In this document: piece after piece, positions 1 to 12,436 of the stretch
Layout of the letters: each line of letters begins with the position of its first letter
Numbering within the stretch: the first letter of the stretch is position 1
Source: Echeneis naucrates
Lineage: Eukaryota > Chordata > Actinopteri > Carangiformes > Echeneidae
Length of the DNA stretch: 64,000 nucleotides
NCBI RefSeq assembly: GCF_900963305.1
Contig: NC_042514.1
Location: 5,311,501-5,375,500, forward strand
Reading direction: 5' to 3'
Program-made: the position numbers and the translations under genes
Notes under the pieces: generated by a model
Told to the model about the DNA's origin: nothing
The model's database searches: none
What the model saw: the letters and a program-made list of their open reading frames with translations, nothing else

Positions 1-255
1 ATGTTGGCTTTAAAAAGGGCGTTTACAGTATGAACTGAACAGATTTTTTTTTTTTGGGGGGCCATTTTGGAGTAGCTCAGCATTGCTGATATATTACCCT
101 GCAGCTTTAAGTTACACTCTGCAGCATAATGCAGTGACGCAGAGCTTCTTGAATAGTCCACACCTAGTTTGGGTACCACTGAAACTTTTTTTTTTTTTTT
201 GCAAAATTGCTTGTAGGTCACTCAAAGACGATTAGCCCTAACTCTGTTCCCTTAG

Positions 256-580
256 ACATGAAACTGGGAAGGAATGTGGCTCGTACCTTCCTGGATTACT
301 ACAAACTCAACAACCTTATCAAGGACAACAGAACCACTCACATTGAAAGGTAATGAGGCATGAATTAAAACCTGTAGGAACACTTATCAGTGCTGGTCAC
401 TTAATGAATATTGGTTTTTTTTAGCTGTTTCATGGATACTAAGTGATGATCTGAATCATTGTCTGTGTTTTTGTTTCCAGTCCTGAGTTGATGCCTCAGA
501 CAGGCAATGGAAAGGGCAATGGCACTGGCAGAGACGCAGTGGACAGAGAGAGGGAGAAGAGCCAGAGCATCAGGCGCTAG
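256..580 (+). CDS. 3' end of an unrecognised gene (last two coding exons)
   Basis: Two exons are visible: 256-349 (after an acceptor ending cttag, before a gtaatg donor) and 481-580 (after a polypyrimidine tract and ttccag), ending in TAG at 578-580. They join in phase to give about 63 residues. The first part looks like a helix (MKLGRNVARTFLDYYKLNN) and the tail is a low-complexity Gly/Asn then Arg/Glu/Lys stretch ending SIRR. The rest of the gene lies left of the window. A polyadenylation signal follows at 817-822, which supports a true 3' end. I do not recognise the family. The short tail has no domain that would name it, so no function is proposed. It lies head-to-tail with spata6l. Confidence 0.6.
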
Positions 581-816
581 ACAGAGAGACGCCCAGACTG
601 ACACACACTGAGCATGTAAAAAATGCAGAGTGCTGTGGCAGGAGGATCCTTCACACTTCATTGCTTTTAGAAACTCCAGATCTCCTTGGTTATAAAGACT
701 CATATTCACAGATTTGTAATCGTGGGGAGACTAGCATTTGAAGGACTGAAATCAGAACAGGTTTCCCCCCTGGGTTATTAGGTGACTATAAAATGTGGTT
801 ATTGGTAACAGTTGTA

Positions 817-822
817 AATAAA
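817..822 (+). terminator. Polyadenylation signal AATAAA of the left-edge gene
   Basis: AATAAA lies 237 nt after the TAG stop of the left-edge gene, in AT-rich sequence, and fits as its 3' end signal. Confidence 0.55.
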
Positions 823-1439
823 TGCATGCTTCCTTGCATGACTTGAATGATGTTATCATCTATGTTGGTACTGCTTTTATTTAGCTATTAAAGACTTAAT
901 CAATTAACCATGATGTTTTACCTGCTACTCTCTTATGGCAATAATAGGGAATGTTAATGATGCTATAAATTAAACTTAAAAGGGCCCTTTGGACACAATA
1001 ACAAGAAGAAATGACTGCAAAGTAACACAAAATGTCCCTAGAGTTACACAAAATGAACATTAAGCGACGTTAAATGTGCACAAACAGACATCACACAATA
1101 AAGATATGAAATATTGCCTCACACGGATGCAAAGCAATCAAGAGAGACACAAAACTGCCACAGAAAGAGGCCCGATGACTAAAAAGAGACACAGAACAAC
1201 CACAAAGAGACGCAGCATGATCATAGCGAGATTCAAAGCAACCACACAAAGTCAGAAATGAAAACACAAAGGGACACTAAACTTCCAGCACAGTTTTTCC
1301 CGCCCATGCCCGGACGTTCACATCTCTGGATCTCTTTGTAGTGCCGATTTCCGCTCAGCTTTGTGAGTAAAGTGGACATTTGGACGAAACGTCACCCAGA
1401 TTTGTGTTGATTTAAATCTTCCGTGTGAACATGTGTGCA
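823..1439. other. Intergenic gap before spata6l
   Basis: AT-rich sequence with no exon that I can support. At 1076-1261 there is a stretch rich in CACAAAG/AGAGACAC repeats that gives a chance open frame of low complexity. Confidence 0.4.
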
Positions 1440-1500
1440 TGGATTTGATTGGCTCCGTGTTGGTCACGTGACCACGCGCCCGCCCCACGTGACTGTTGCT
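1440..1500 (+). promoter_or_regulatory. spata6l promoter with two CACGTG E-boxes and a CCAAT box
   Basis: About 50-100 nt upstream of the spata6l start lie a perfect palindrome GGTCACGTGACC at 1462-1473, a second CACGTG at 1486-1491 and a reverse CCAAT (ATTGG) near 1448-1452, all in locally GC-rich, CpG-containing sequence. TCACGTGA is the classic USF/TFE-type E-box core. Position and composition fit a TATA-less proximal promoter. Which factor binds is inference. Confidence 0.5.
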
Positions 1501-1543
1501 GTCTGCAGCCATGACGACGAAGTTTGAACTGTCGGATGGATGA

Positions 1544-4500
1544 ATGGCAGCTGTGGGGAAAAAGTTTTCCTCCTCTAAAAAGCATCACAGGTGTTTGAAA
1601 TGTACCGTCTACGTGGACATTAAGGCAGTAAGTCCGCTTTTATGGTTTTCTCCACAAGTTCAAAACACGAACGGAGCAGCTGTCCGCTGAATTAGCGTCC
1701 AACACATCCGTGAACTGAACTCAGGAAACTACAGCGACTCCAAATGAAGTCACTTTTTATCAATGATACAAGTGACTCACTAACCAAACAACTGTCTAAC
1801 CAACTAACAAACTAGCTAGCTAACTAGCTAGCTAGCTGGCTGGCTAGCTAACTTGTTAACTGACCACTTTAGCTGAAATCATCCTCATAAATCGTGTTAG
1901 AAAGAAAAACGACAGTGTTGATGATTTTAGACAAGAAAATAAAAAAAGGAAATGTATATAAAGTGAGGTTATTAAACACCTGCTGATTAAAAAACAAAAG
2001 CTCTTCCGTCCTCACATTGATGCTATTCTGCTTATGTACATGAGCTAACTAACCTGTTGAGTGTATTTTGTATTGTTCTTCTTTTACTAAGACAGCCAAC
2101 TGATTTATTTTTACAGCCTCTTTCCTTCTTGGACATATGTTATAAACTTTGAGTCAAGAGGCTGAAACTTTAACTTTAACATGCAGTCATTGTGAGTTTA
2201 CTGGTTTTCAGTGTGGAGTGTTGATCATTAGTTTGTTTTGTTTAAGCCAAAAGTGTTATTATGTATAATAATCCTTCTGGTGTTACACATCCTCAGATGA
2301 GTGGTGAATTTGTGATGTCACTTTTCCCGCTCATGTTGATTTAATTAATGAGATGTATTATTATTATTATTAATTATTATATGTATTGTTTAAGATAAGA
2401 TAAGATCATTTGCTGAACCAATAAAGGACACAGACTACAACAACAAGATGCCTGACGTGTCTCAACAATTTTACTCTGCCTGTGCAGGTCACATGTCCAG
2501 GAGTACTTCTGTTTAAGAAAAATGATGTCTACCTCAGTGTGTGTATCATGGGCCAGTACAAGAAGACCCCATGTTTGCCCCCTGTCTTCCCTTTACTCAT
2601 CAACCAAAATATGGTTTTTGTCAAGGTGAGAATAACAATTTATTACAGAAATAAGGTTGTTACAGGACACAAGCTGTAGGACTCTCATCTTCTCTCTACT
2701 GCCGGGACAACTGGTGCACAATTTGCATCATGTCAAAAGGAATGTAAAAAGTGCTACCATCATGTCAAAACCTTTCCGGGACCTGGGTTTTCCTTTTTGT
2801 TTTTTTCTGTTTGAATTCATATGCATGTGTTTATGCCTTTTGTTCTTGCTTATCTGCATTTACATTCACTTGGGGTAGCTTTCCTACATTATTACTCAGC
2901 CCTTTTTGAGTAGTGAGGAACTACTTAAGCAGCTGAACAGATTTTTGCATTAAGTCTAAAGATATAAATCCCCCACTAGTTTGAATTCTACTTCCCCAAC
3001 TCCTAATGAAAGATGCCTACTTCTCCTCAGGGAGGATGCCAGCATGAGAAACTGGCCTGTCTGTCTCATGTTGATATGACTATTGATTTGTCTGTACTTG
3101 GCCTGTTTTACCAGACTTTTCCCGGCATTGTTGACCCTGCTGATGTAGCTGACCTCCTCGAAGGTAAATGGCCATCTGGGATTTGCTTCCTCATCCTGAA
3201 TCCTGAATCCTCTGCTATGCAAGATTATAGGCTATTAAATACGATACTGATCATTAGCTCACAGGCAATTTATGCTTTCCTTCCTCTTAGCTGACACAAC
3301 ATCTTTTGAGCTGATTCAGTTGGTGCCTCCAGGTATGGTTTCTGATGATGCCATATGGGCTTTTTTAATCCCCACTGTATCCCATTATTTCACTGCAAAA
3401 ACTTGGTTTCTAACTTGGTTTGTGCTCCTGTGTACTGTCTCTCTGTGTATGGTTTATAGAGGGTGAGATCCTAGCAACGATGCAGGAAAACAGCAGAGAT
3501 TTCCTGTACCCTGGTCCCAGACTCAGCTCCAGAGAAGGAACTGCAGAGAGAGAAATACTGTTGAAGAGGTCCCCTTCCTTTCCTGTATGCTGCTCGCCAT
3601 TTATTCCCTTTATTGCTTTCTTAATCCTCCTTCCAACACTTGGGTCAATATTCATCAAACCTCTGAGAATTACACTTTAAAATATCTGAATGAGTCAACT
3701 GAGGAACAGAATAATTTTTCGATGTGAGCAATAAGAAATATTTGTCACTGTTTTATTTGTAGTGAAGTACAAAACCAACTTTAAAGAACAACTCTGAAGT
3801 GATCACATAAATGATCAAATGTATGCTCAGAGAAGGACTAGTTCATCAGAGATATGGATTTATCCAACATTTGCTATTTTGTGCTTTATTTAAAGTGGTA
3901 TGTTCAATTTAAGAGCTCAATCATACAGAATCCTTAATATATTTAATACGAAAGAAAATGGACAAACAATTATTTTCCAAACCATTCCGCTGGTGGTAGA
4001 TAAGGTGTATATGAGAAATTGGATAATAAAGGAGAAATCAGACCCACACTGACAGTGCATAAATGAAGATGCATGGAGAATGACTGCAAACAAAATCAAT
4101 TTCAGATTTATTTCTGTAGTTTGCGCTCCTGACAAATGCAAAAATAAAAAGGCAAGAACGGTGTTATGGCATTCAAATGCAAATAGTTGGCTGAAACTGC
4201 TTTAAGCCTAATTACACGGCCCCGGCTAACATGTTATTTATCACAATTAAATATGTTTCGCACAATTAAAGTTTCTCTACTGCAGTCAGTATCTGCAAAA
4301 TATGATCTTCTCTTAACAAATTCAAGAGAGTGTTTTTCATTGTAAAATTTCAAACAAGTAAAAAGAGTGAATGCAAAAGTTTTAAACTTATGTTTTTCAC
4401 TTAAATTCAAAATTTTCTTTGTAACTGTACCTTCTAACTATGTTAGAAGACCATTGTAAGTCTAGTGTTGTACTTTCCTCATCCGTAATGAACTGAGGGA

Positions 4501-7500
4501 CCAAGTAGCCCTGTGTCTGTGTGTACATGTATGTTCACAGACTGGAGCCCATTTTTACTTTCTTTTTCTCCTCACTCTCCTTTAGTGGCTCTTCTGTCTG
4601 TGCACATGACAGACATGTACAGCCAAGATAACCAATTCAAAAGTACTTGTCTTTGGCAAAGTGATATAATTTCTTGAAGAAAGATGGCATTTTCTTTGTG
4701 CATCTGTCATCTTGTCTTAGCTACACAGCCAGAAAGACTAAACTGAGATCCTCCTCTCTTTTCAATAACTCCAAGTCTTCTTATACTATCTCTTTCCCTC
4801 TCTACCTCTTCCTTTCATTCCTTCATCTCTCCATGGCTGCGGGTTGCCTTTCTATCCTCCCCTTGTCCTCAGAGGAACTAACTGCCAGATTTAAATGTCT
4901 TTAAACGCCATGTCCCTCAGTGTTGCTTTTATATTTTGTGTTTGAGGCCTACATAGCAATTTAGATGTCTCACTCCAAGTGCCATATTATTTAAACATCA
5001 CTGGAGCCTTTCTGTTTTTCTTCAATTAGTTTTTTCAAGGCAAGCATAGATTGAAGAGTTATGGTTATGAACGGGTGTCTCAAGCAGCTCTGTTACCTAT
5101 CCTTATGTCCTCGTCTCCCTGTTCAAGGTATTTTGTTTGCTCTTATTGTCTCTCTCCCTCAAGGGAATCGCTCCCAAAGTGGAGTTCACAACAACATCAG
5201 TCATAGAAGAGAGTGATGGAAGAGACAGCTGGCCCGTATTGCCTGTAAGAACGTCCTTTTGTTACACACAAACTGTACAGTCTTTAATGTTGCCAGTGCC
5301 AGTGGCATTATATTTCTAGATTAGATCTTGGTGGTCAAAGGTCAACACCCTACTGACCTCACAAAATATGGTTTTACTTGTAATTCATAAATTCACACAG
5401 TAGTTTTACACACTAGTCACACAATTTAACACAAATCTCTGATGTGATAATGTGATACAGACATGACATTCAAAAACCACTTAGCTCGCTTTTGCGGCGC
5501 TTCTGTTAGCTGTTGGTTTACTTGAATTAGACTTGTTGATCCGTAAAGTGCTTCGGGAGAAGTCTGTCTTTTATAAATAATTTTTTCTGTGCGTTCATGT
5601 GCTTTCATAACACCTTTCAGCTTTGTCAAAATCTAAATGGTTGTCACTCGAGCATCCAGCCGACAGTGTGTTTATCATCCTCCCTGACAATTCAAAATGT
5701 CTGGAGTGTGAATACATCGCTGCCTTGTGCTCGGTATCTCTCTGTGTTGACCACAGCTACAGCAGTGAAGACTGTTCTCCAGAGGACTCTAATGAGTGGT
5801 ATCACTCACCATCAAATTTGTCTGCTTCCACCATACATACCCACCTTCTATTGTTGCCATGGATACTGCATCTATCCATCCATACTGGCAGTGCTTCAAG
5901 GATATCTGTTCTCTCCTTGTGAATGTAATTACATAGAGGCAGATCTGTGTTGCTGATAGCGAGACTTCTCTCATATCTCTGACTGGCTGGGAGTTGACAC
6001 AGTTGTTGTCAAGGAACCAGTCAGCAAGTCAGTCAGTGAGTCAGTTTCTTGACATTCACTAAACAGAGGGTCACCTTTATCTCTTCTACTATGTCCTTGT
6101 GGATTTTAGAGGGTAACTGTTCAGCTGCATGAAATCGGAGATGTATTCCATTCTGACTGTCTGTCTCTGCTGGCTCTTGTCCTGTGTGGATATTAAGGTC
6201 ACTTTAGTCTAATCCCATCTGTTGTTGCCGTTTTCAACAATCAGATGAAACTATTCATCTATTAGTCAATTGGAATTTTTTTAATAGCAAAAATGCCACA
6301 CTTTCTCCACTCTCAGCTTTTCTCTAATCAACCTATGTTGACTTTCTATGTGTTACTTAATAGCAAATTAAATATTTTAAGACCTTTAGTGTTTGTACAG
6401 ACAAAATAAGAAAGTTGGAGGGCAGACATGAGCTCTAGTCACCAAGAAGTGGTATATTAAAAAAGCAGGATAAGGGGAAAATCCTGTTCATAGTATATGA
6501 TCCATCACACACTGGTTGGCATGTTGTGCCAAAAACACTACCATGCATTTCCAATGTGCTGTAACCTAAGCTAAACTATTTGTTTAAATGGGGTGTCATT
6601 GACAGTGAAGAAGACTGTCAGTGTTCTCAGAGCCCCTCGGGGGATGTCAGGATCAGAGCACCGCTGTGGCTGTCAGTAGAATTTCTCAATTTTCTCATCC
6701 CTAATGGCTCCTCAGCATAGGCATTTCTCTGACTGCCCGCCCACCCAGCTGAAAAACCACGGCCTGTTTTAATAGATTAGGAGGGATAGCAGCTTCTAAA
6801 TAAAACCCTGTGAAACTGTAGTTAAGGATATACAGTTTCTTGCAATGTCTTATTCTTTTTTGCCCTCAATTCCTGGCGCTTGTGTCTCCTGCTACTGGCT
6901 GTAATTCCCATTTAAATTGCTAGATTTTAAGCCTTCGCCACCCAGGGAAAGTGACTGTCACTTTTTATCCATCACTGAAGAAGAACTAAAGGAAGTCTGA
7001 GATGGTGGAGGATGTGTTGAACGGAGGGCATGCTTGTTTTAATTCCATTAAATCGAACCATTCTCAAATGGCAGCCTCAATGAGGATTTATCCATAATTT
7101 AGTTTCTCTTAAAAACAGTTCTAATGTTGTGTGATTTCCCTAATTAGCATTTAGATTATCTTTGCTTTACAGCCAGGTAATGCCTCTCTATAATATTAGA
7201 CTGGAGATGGCCATCAAATGCAATTAACATTTTAACTTAACTTATTTATCCCCAGTTGGCATTACCCGCAGGAAGAGGGTTATTGCATTGGAGAATGATG
7301 TTAGTGGCCATTTGAGTTATTGAAGTAATTCAGGAGAGGTTGTCTCCATGGCAGTGTCAACCGCTGGAGCTGTTGTAACACTTAAACTGGATGATTTAGC
7401 TAATGGTTTAATGGTTTTGTCCAGAGAGAACAGGTCTGTTGAGCCTGAGAGCAGCTGCGTTAATGGCTAAAATGGCTGATGCTTCCGTAAAGGAAAAGCT

Positions 7501-10500
7501 CTTCAGTTCAGAAAAATCTACACTGCTGAGACAAATGTAATACGTCATCTCAATATGGAGAGCTGTGAGAAAAACATGTTGGCATGTTGGACCAACGAAG
7601 CAACTTTCTCTTCCTTGCTCATATTCTGTCCTTGTCTCCTCAGAGCTGCCATCTTTCTCCAGTGCAGCAATCTTCTGCCCAGTCCAGACAGTGGTCAGCA
7701 AAAAAGTATCCACCATCCAGCAGGCATTTTTCCATACCAGATGATGGGAACTGTGTTACTTTGAGAGGTGGGAAAGAAAAACTTAATACTGAGGCAAGCA
7801 TCTCAAACCCGGCACCCTCATCACCATCATCACCCAGACGACCTCCTTCATCCTCATCTGGCTGCTCTCCACGGAAACACAAAAAGGAAAGAAAACGCCC
7901 TTCCAATGTTGAAGCTGGCTACCAGCAGCCCACAGTTTCCTCAAGGACACGAGCCCTGTCCCCTTACACTCACCGCAAGATGTGCCAGCTGACAGAGGAC
8001 GCCAGGCAGCGGCTCAGCCACCTCCAGATGGGTCCTCACCACTTCAGGAAGGAGACGGAGAGTCAGCCACCCTTCTTGGTTAGTAACATCAGATATAGTT
8101 TTCCAGACTGAAGGCAACAGTTTAATGCCAGCAATACACGTTTATTGGGCAAGTGTTATCACATTAGTTGGATCCTGAATTGTTGCAGTTCAAACCTCAG
8201 TGGGAGCTTCCCAAAATGTAACTTAATCTATTGAGCAGATTAAGTGGAGGGCATGATGAGAGCAGCGTTAATCTTTTTACCTGAGCCGTTAATGCACTTC
8301 GACGTCATGAAAATGTTTTACTAAGCCCACATGTAATATGGCCTATTATCCTCACAGAGGGGCTTGAGTGCTCTTTAATAGCAGATGACCTGTATTTAGG
8401 CTGGCTATTTGTTCAGACTTTAAATATGACCGTATCCTGTAATGCGGTATTTGCATATAAAAGGGGTGATTTTCTGATCACACAGCCCTGGGGAATAATA
8501 TACAGTCGATGGACAAGAACAACTGTATTCCTGTTTCTTCATTTACATCAAATCTAATCCTGAGGTATGAATATCAAAATCCACTCACATGCTGTTATTA
8601 AAAGAAACAATTAGGTACTGAGTTGTTTGTTTCTTTCCCACACATGAATGGAATTTACTAGACTACAACGGGCGTTTTATTACAGTGAGCTGCATGCTTT
8701 TCCTGCTCTGGTTTTCCTGGGGGAATCTTCTGTAGACAATTAACCCTGGTAATTGAGAGTCGAGCTGCAATTAACAAATAGATACCTAATGAAGTAGCTT
8801 AACCCCATGGTGAATGCATTATCAGTGCACGTTAAGAGCCTCAACTCCTGGTCTGTGGGTTTTGTGTGGAGGGAAGCACATTTCTAAAGATGAACTAAAC
8901 AGTTGACGATACTGGAGCTGCTTACTCTTTAAAACCTTTTTGTTTTGCTCGCATAATTTAATCATTCATTCATTAGTTAGCCATACCACCGAAGCTGGAG
9001 CCAATCACTCCTGACATTGAGAGAGGGTGGGGTGCTTACTGCTTCCTTCTCTGATATCTTTGGTGAAATGTTTTTGTGTTTGAGATGACTGCTGAAATAT
9101 GCTGTTGTTGATTTGTTTAGAATGATTCTGCAGTTTTTGCCATGGCAATTTAAACTAGAACAATCTTAATCATTGTGTTTGACTTATATTTATTATATGT
9201 GTTACATAAATACTTATGTTGTGTTTTCATACCAGGTCCCTCGTCACAGCACTGTCTTTGGGAGAGAAACTCCTTCCTCTTCCCACAATGACAGCATGCA
9301 TCGATGCTCTTTTAGCTCATCACATGATCAAGCAGGTAGTCTGCAAAAAACCTGATACAAACACCTGAGGCAATGCGGCTTTCGCACAACTATCGTCATA
9401 GATAATCTTTTCATATTTGCCTTGATCAAATATAGATAATCAATGAGCTGCTTACACCACACTTTTCTCATCTTAATCAAACAAGTGCATGTTGCTTTCC
9501 AATGTCAACCACATTCACCCTTTAACATAAAGATTCACACAGTGCTTACAATTACACATACAGCTTGTCTACCATTCTATTCAACATGCAGACTGGAAGA
9601 GATAGAACCACCCACGTCTGACGGTCCGTTCTGCCTTCTTAGCCACATCCCATAAAACCCTTAAACTCTTTTTCGTTACAGATTCTTCTTTTCTGGGTAG
9701 TTACAGACCAAGAATAGCCCAAGTAAGTCTAATTGTGATATCTTAACCATAAATACACTGAGCTACTGTTTCATTCCAACAGCACATTTGTAATATTAGT
9801 AACATCAATTTAAGTGTTCAAATATTTTGTACTGAAGGTTTCTGTGCTGCCTATTTAGTTTTGACCAAGTCATTTCCATAATTATTTTTTATGTTATTTT
9901 ATTTTTATTTTTTATTTTTTGTTTTATGAGTTTTGAATTGTTTAGACAGTTGGAAAACTATTCTAATGTCATTCTAGAAGTTGTTTTTGTTTGTTAAGCA
10001 GAATGTTTGTAATATTGAGAATAACATTCACTGAGCATAATTTCCAGAGTTTTTAAGGTACCATGACCTTGATTTTCTTCTAAACTTAGGTAAACCTGTT
10101 CCCTTGTGAGCGCTCCCAGATAAAATTCGGTTCTGGGAGGGTCCAGTCTTCTCCAGAAGCACGGCCTGGACATAATAGACAGAACAGAAGCCCTCCACAA
10201 TCGAACCAGCTTCTGTCAAACTCCAGAGCTCCACTGAATCTCAGCAACTCCTCCCTAAGAGAAAGGTGAAAAATTTGACGAAGACGATAGCTGAACATCG
10301 TTTGAATTGTTAAAGTGTTTCTAGAGTGAAAGGATTTTTCATCATCATCAATGCAAATATCATTGGATTTTTTTTTGTTTGCGGTGTTTCTTAATTAGTC
10401 TGACAAGGCTGGCCGCAGTGCTTTCTGTGTTGTGACAACATGATGGAAAACAAGGAGCAGCAGCTATTAGCATGCTTGTTTATAACTGGAGTCTTTCTGC

Positions 10501-10628
10501 TTGTGGTAACGTGCTGTCCCCTCAGATGCAGAACTTTCAGAATCGCCTCTCTGCTCTGAGTTTGGCTCTTTCAGCCACACTCAGCTGATTTTTTTTTTCT
10601 CAGTTTAACCAAAGAAGGAGAAAACGTA

Positions 10629-10665
<37 letters not shown>

Positions 10666-12335
10666 GTGTTTGCCCTGAATTTATCCTGATCCGTCTGAGT
10701 AAATCATTGTTATTTGCTCAAAAGATCTTAGAAGCAAAAGAGACACCTGTATGAGTTTCCAATTACTGTGTACGGCAAATATATGGCAACCCCAAGAGAC
10801 GTTAGTCATACACTGTCGCCGCTCTGCGTGTGTGCGCGCTTTCACACATCCAATCTTTAATTTTGATCACACTCGACAGGCAGGATGAATTCCCCTCCAC
10901 CTCTTAAATTACAAAAGCTGATGTCTTGTCATGTTTGTTCATTACAAAAGGAGGAGGCAGTGAGAAGGGAAAACAAAGAGGAAAATGGTATTGATTTGTG
11001 TTTCAGCTAGAGTCTGATGCATTTGACCCGATGCACGCTTTAATGCATTCAGAGAAACCTTGTCATCGATCATGGCAGCTGTGAGTTGAACACACCGATG
11101 GGACTGATATTCTATTTTGTTTGTTTATTGTTTGTTTCTGCTCTCCTTCCCCCCTTCCCTTCTGTTCAGTCCATAAGTAAATATTAAAATCAATAGGTAA
11201 TCTTAAATTGCAAAGTAAATTGTAGGAAATGAATGTTACTTTTCTCTCAATTGAAAACGCGACAGGAGTCGCAGGGTGGGAGATTAGAGTGAGCCTTTGT
11301 AGATTCCCTCCGACAGGGAGAGGGGCACGTCTTACCACAAATCTTTGATCTATAAAGAAAATGACAGATGCCAGTGGCAACATTTGCCCCCTAAGCCCCG
11401 AAGTCTCAGTCTATTCATGTTTCTGGATGATTTGTCCTTGATGACTTCTTGAAGCAGGTAGTGAGTTTATTTGATTACAGATGAAAAGCTTCTGTTCTCA
11501 CGCAGCAGGCCTGGCCAAGGCACCAGTCAGTCCGTCAGTCAGTCATCACCTGTCCACTCCCAACAAATAGACAGAAGTCAGCAGTAATAAACTGCAGTCT
11601 GTCAGTGTGATCAGTTTTATCAGAATTGCCCGTGGCCAAATTACATTTATAACCCAGTTCTAAAGGACGGTTGGTTCTGTCAATTATGGAATTACTTTTT
11701 GCACAATTTGAATGAAGAGTAACATTGACATGGGAGGCCATGGATGTGTGTTTCAAATGACTATGTTGTTGCACTGTGCAGTGTCTACAGTGTCCTGGTA
11801 GGTTCTGCTTCGTACTCGGTGATTATGTGTCTTGTTAGGTTACAGCACAGACTAGTGGATGAAGGAAATACTTCAATATCTGAAGAGCTGAATCAGTTTA
11901 TCGAACTGAGTTTTCTTTTTTAACGTGCCAAATATTTAATGGCTTCAACTTCTCTTATGTGCAGATTTGTTGCTTTTCTGTTTGTATGTTTTTTATTTTA
12001 TATATTATGGTACATTAAGCTGTTATGAGGACTGCTAGTACAAGAACAGTATTCCCATTCCTTTCTTACTTTCCTTAAAGAGGTTTTCCAGACTTTTTTG
12101 GCTTTATATTTTTCCTCTCTTGGTTGTGCAGCATATATTGGTAAATCTGCCATATATGAGAATGAGTTAATGCATTTTATGGAGTATTTGGTTTGCATTG
12201 AGCCACTTCTTCATATTTGTTTTCCTCAGACTCCAGTCCGGCCCATCCTACTGGGAGGAGATCCACAGCCGAGTCCAGAGAATCCTGCAGACACACAGAA
12301 CCTCCTGGGATCACCGAGTGGCCTTTGACCCTTAA
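1544..12335 (+). CDS. spata6l: SPATA6-like protein (spermatogenesis-associated 6-like)
   Basis: Eleven coding exons: 1544-1627, 2488-2625, 3115-3163, 3291-3332, 3460-3584, 5164-5244, 7644-8078, 9236-9335, 9682-9722, 10090-10265 and 12230-12335 (TAA). All join in phase to 458 aa. Residues about 24-165 match the SPATA6 N-terminal domain ([47 protein letters not shown]). The [10 protein letters not shown] segment is closer to SPATA6L than to SPATA6. Residues 279-300 hold [19 protein letters not shown], then PPFL. The end [20 protein letters not shown] matches the family C-terminus. SPATA6 proteins act in the sperm neck and flagellum; a similar role here is inference. The MAAVGKK start was chosen because it opens the exon that splices in phase to the domain. 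The basic Ser/Pro-rich linker in exon 7 is fish-specific as far as I recall. Confidence 0.92.
1801..1860. repeat. CTAG-type tetranucleotide repeat in spata6l intron 1
   Basis: A run of (ta)actagctagctagctggctggctagc lies 180 nt after the first coding exon. It is a self-complementary simple repeat. Confidence 0.8.
5325..5480 (+). repeat. Fragment of a fish interspersed repeat carrying GGTCAAAGGTCA
   Basis: The stretch ggtggtcaaaggtcaacacc...tgacctcacaaaatatg resembles the stretch at 52800-53130 (ggtcaaaggt..., ctcacaaaacatg). This suggests two decayed copies of one family. The class is unknown. It lies in spata6l intron 6. Confidence 0.4.
6600..7330. other. Candidate conserved non-coding stretch in spata6l intron 6
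   Basis: No exon is seen. The sequence has unusually balanced composition and is dense in TAATTA/ATTAG/CAATTA-type homeodomain cores, with few simple repeats, unlike the flanking introns. This look is typical of vertebrate conserved non-coding elements, but conservation cannot be tested here. Confidence 0.3.
8110..9000. other. Candidate conserved non-coding stretch in spata6l intron 7
   Basis: Repeat-poor sequence with many TTAAT, TAATTG, CAATTA, TTTGCATAT (octamer-like, near 8451) and GATTA words. No coding exon fits. The enhancer idea rests on composition only. Confidence 0.3.
10633..10664. repeat. Poly(T) tract of 32
   Basis: An uninterrupted run of T inside spata6l intron 10. It could be the tail of a minus-strand retroposon, but no body is recognisable next to it. 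Confidence 0.9.
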
Positions 12336-12360
12336 CCTTAAACGTCCTCGTCCACATATA

Positions 12361-12436
12361 CACTACCAGCCAAAGGTTTGGACACACTTTCCTATTTGTT
12401 TGACTGTGAAAGTGTCCAAACTTTTGACTGGTAGTG
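12361..12436. mobile_element. Tc1-type foldback MITE just after the spata6l stop
   Basis: CACTACCAGCCAAAGGTTTG...ACTTTC at the left pairs with GAAAGTGTCCAAACTTTTG...GTAGTG at the right, leaving a loop of about 13-15 nt. The arms match the 'CACTACCAGTCAAAAGTTTGGACAC' termini that I know from fish Tc1/mariner-related foldback elements. TA lies beside the left end, as expected for Tc1 insertion; the right TA is not intact. The element starts 26 nt after the spata6l stop, so a 3' UTR would carry a hairpin. Confidence 0.75.
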
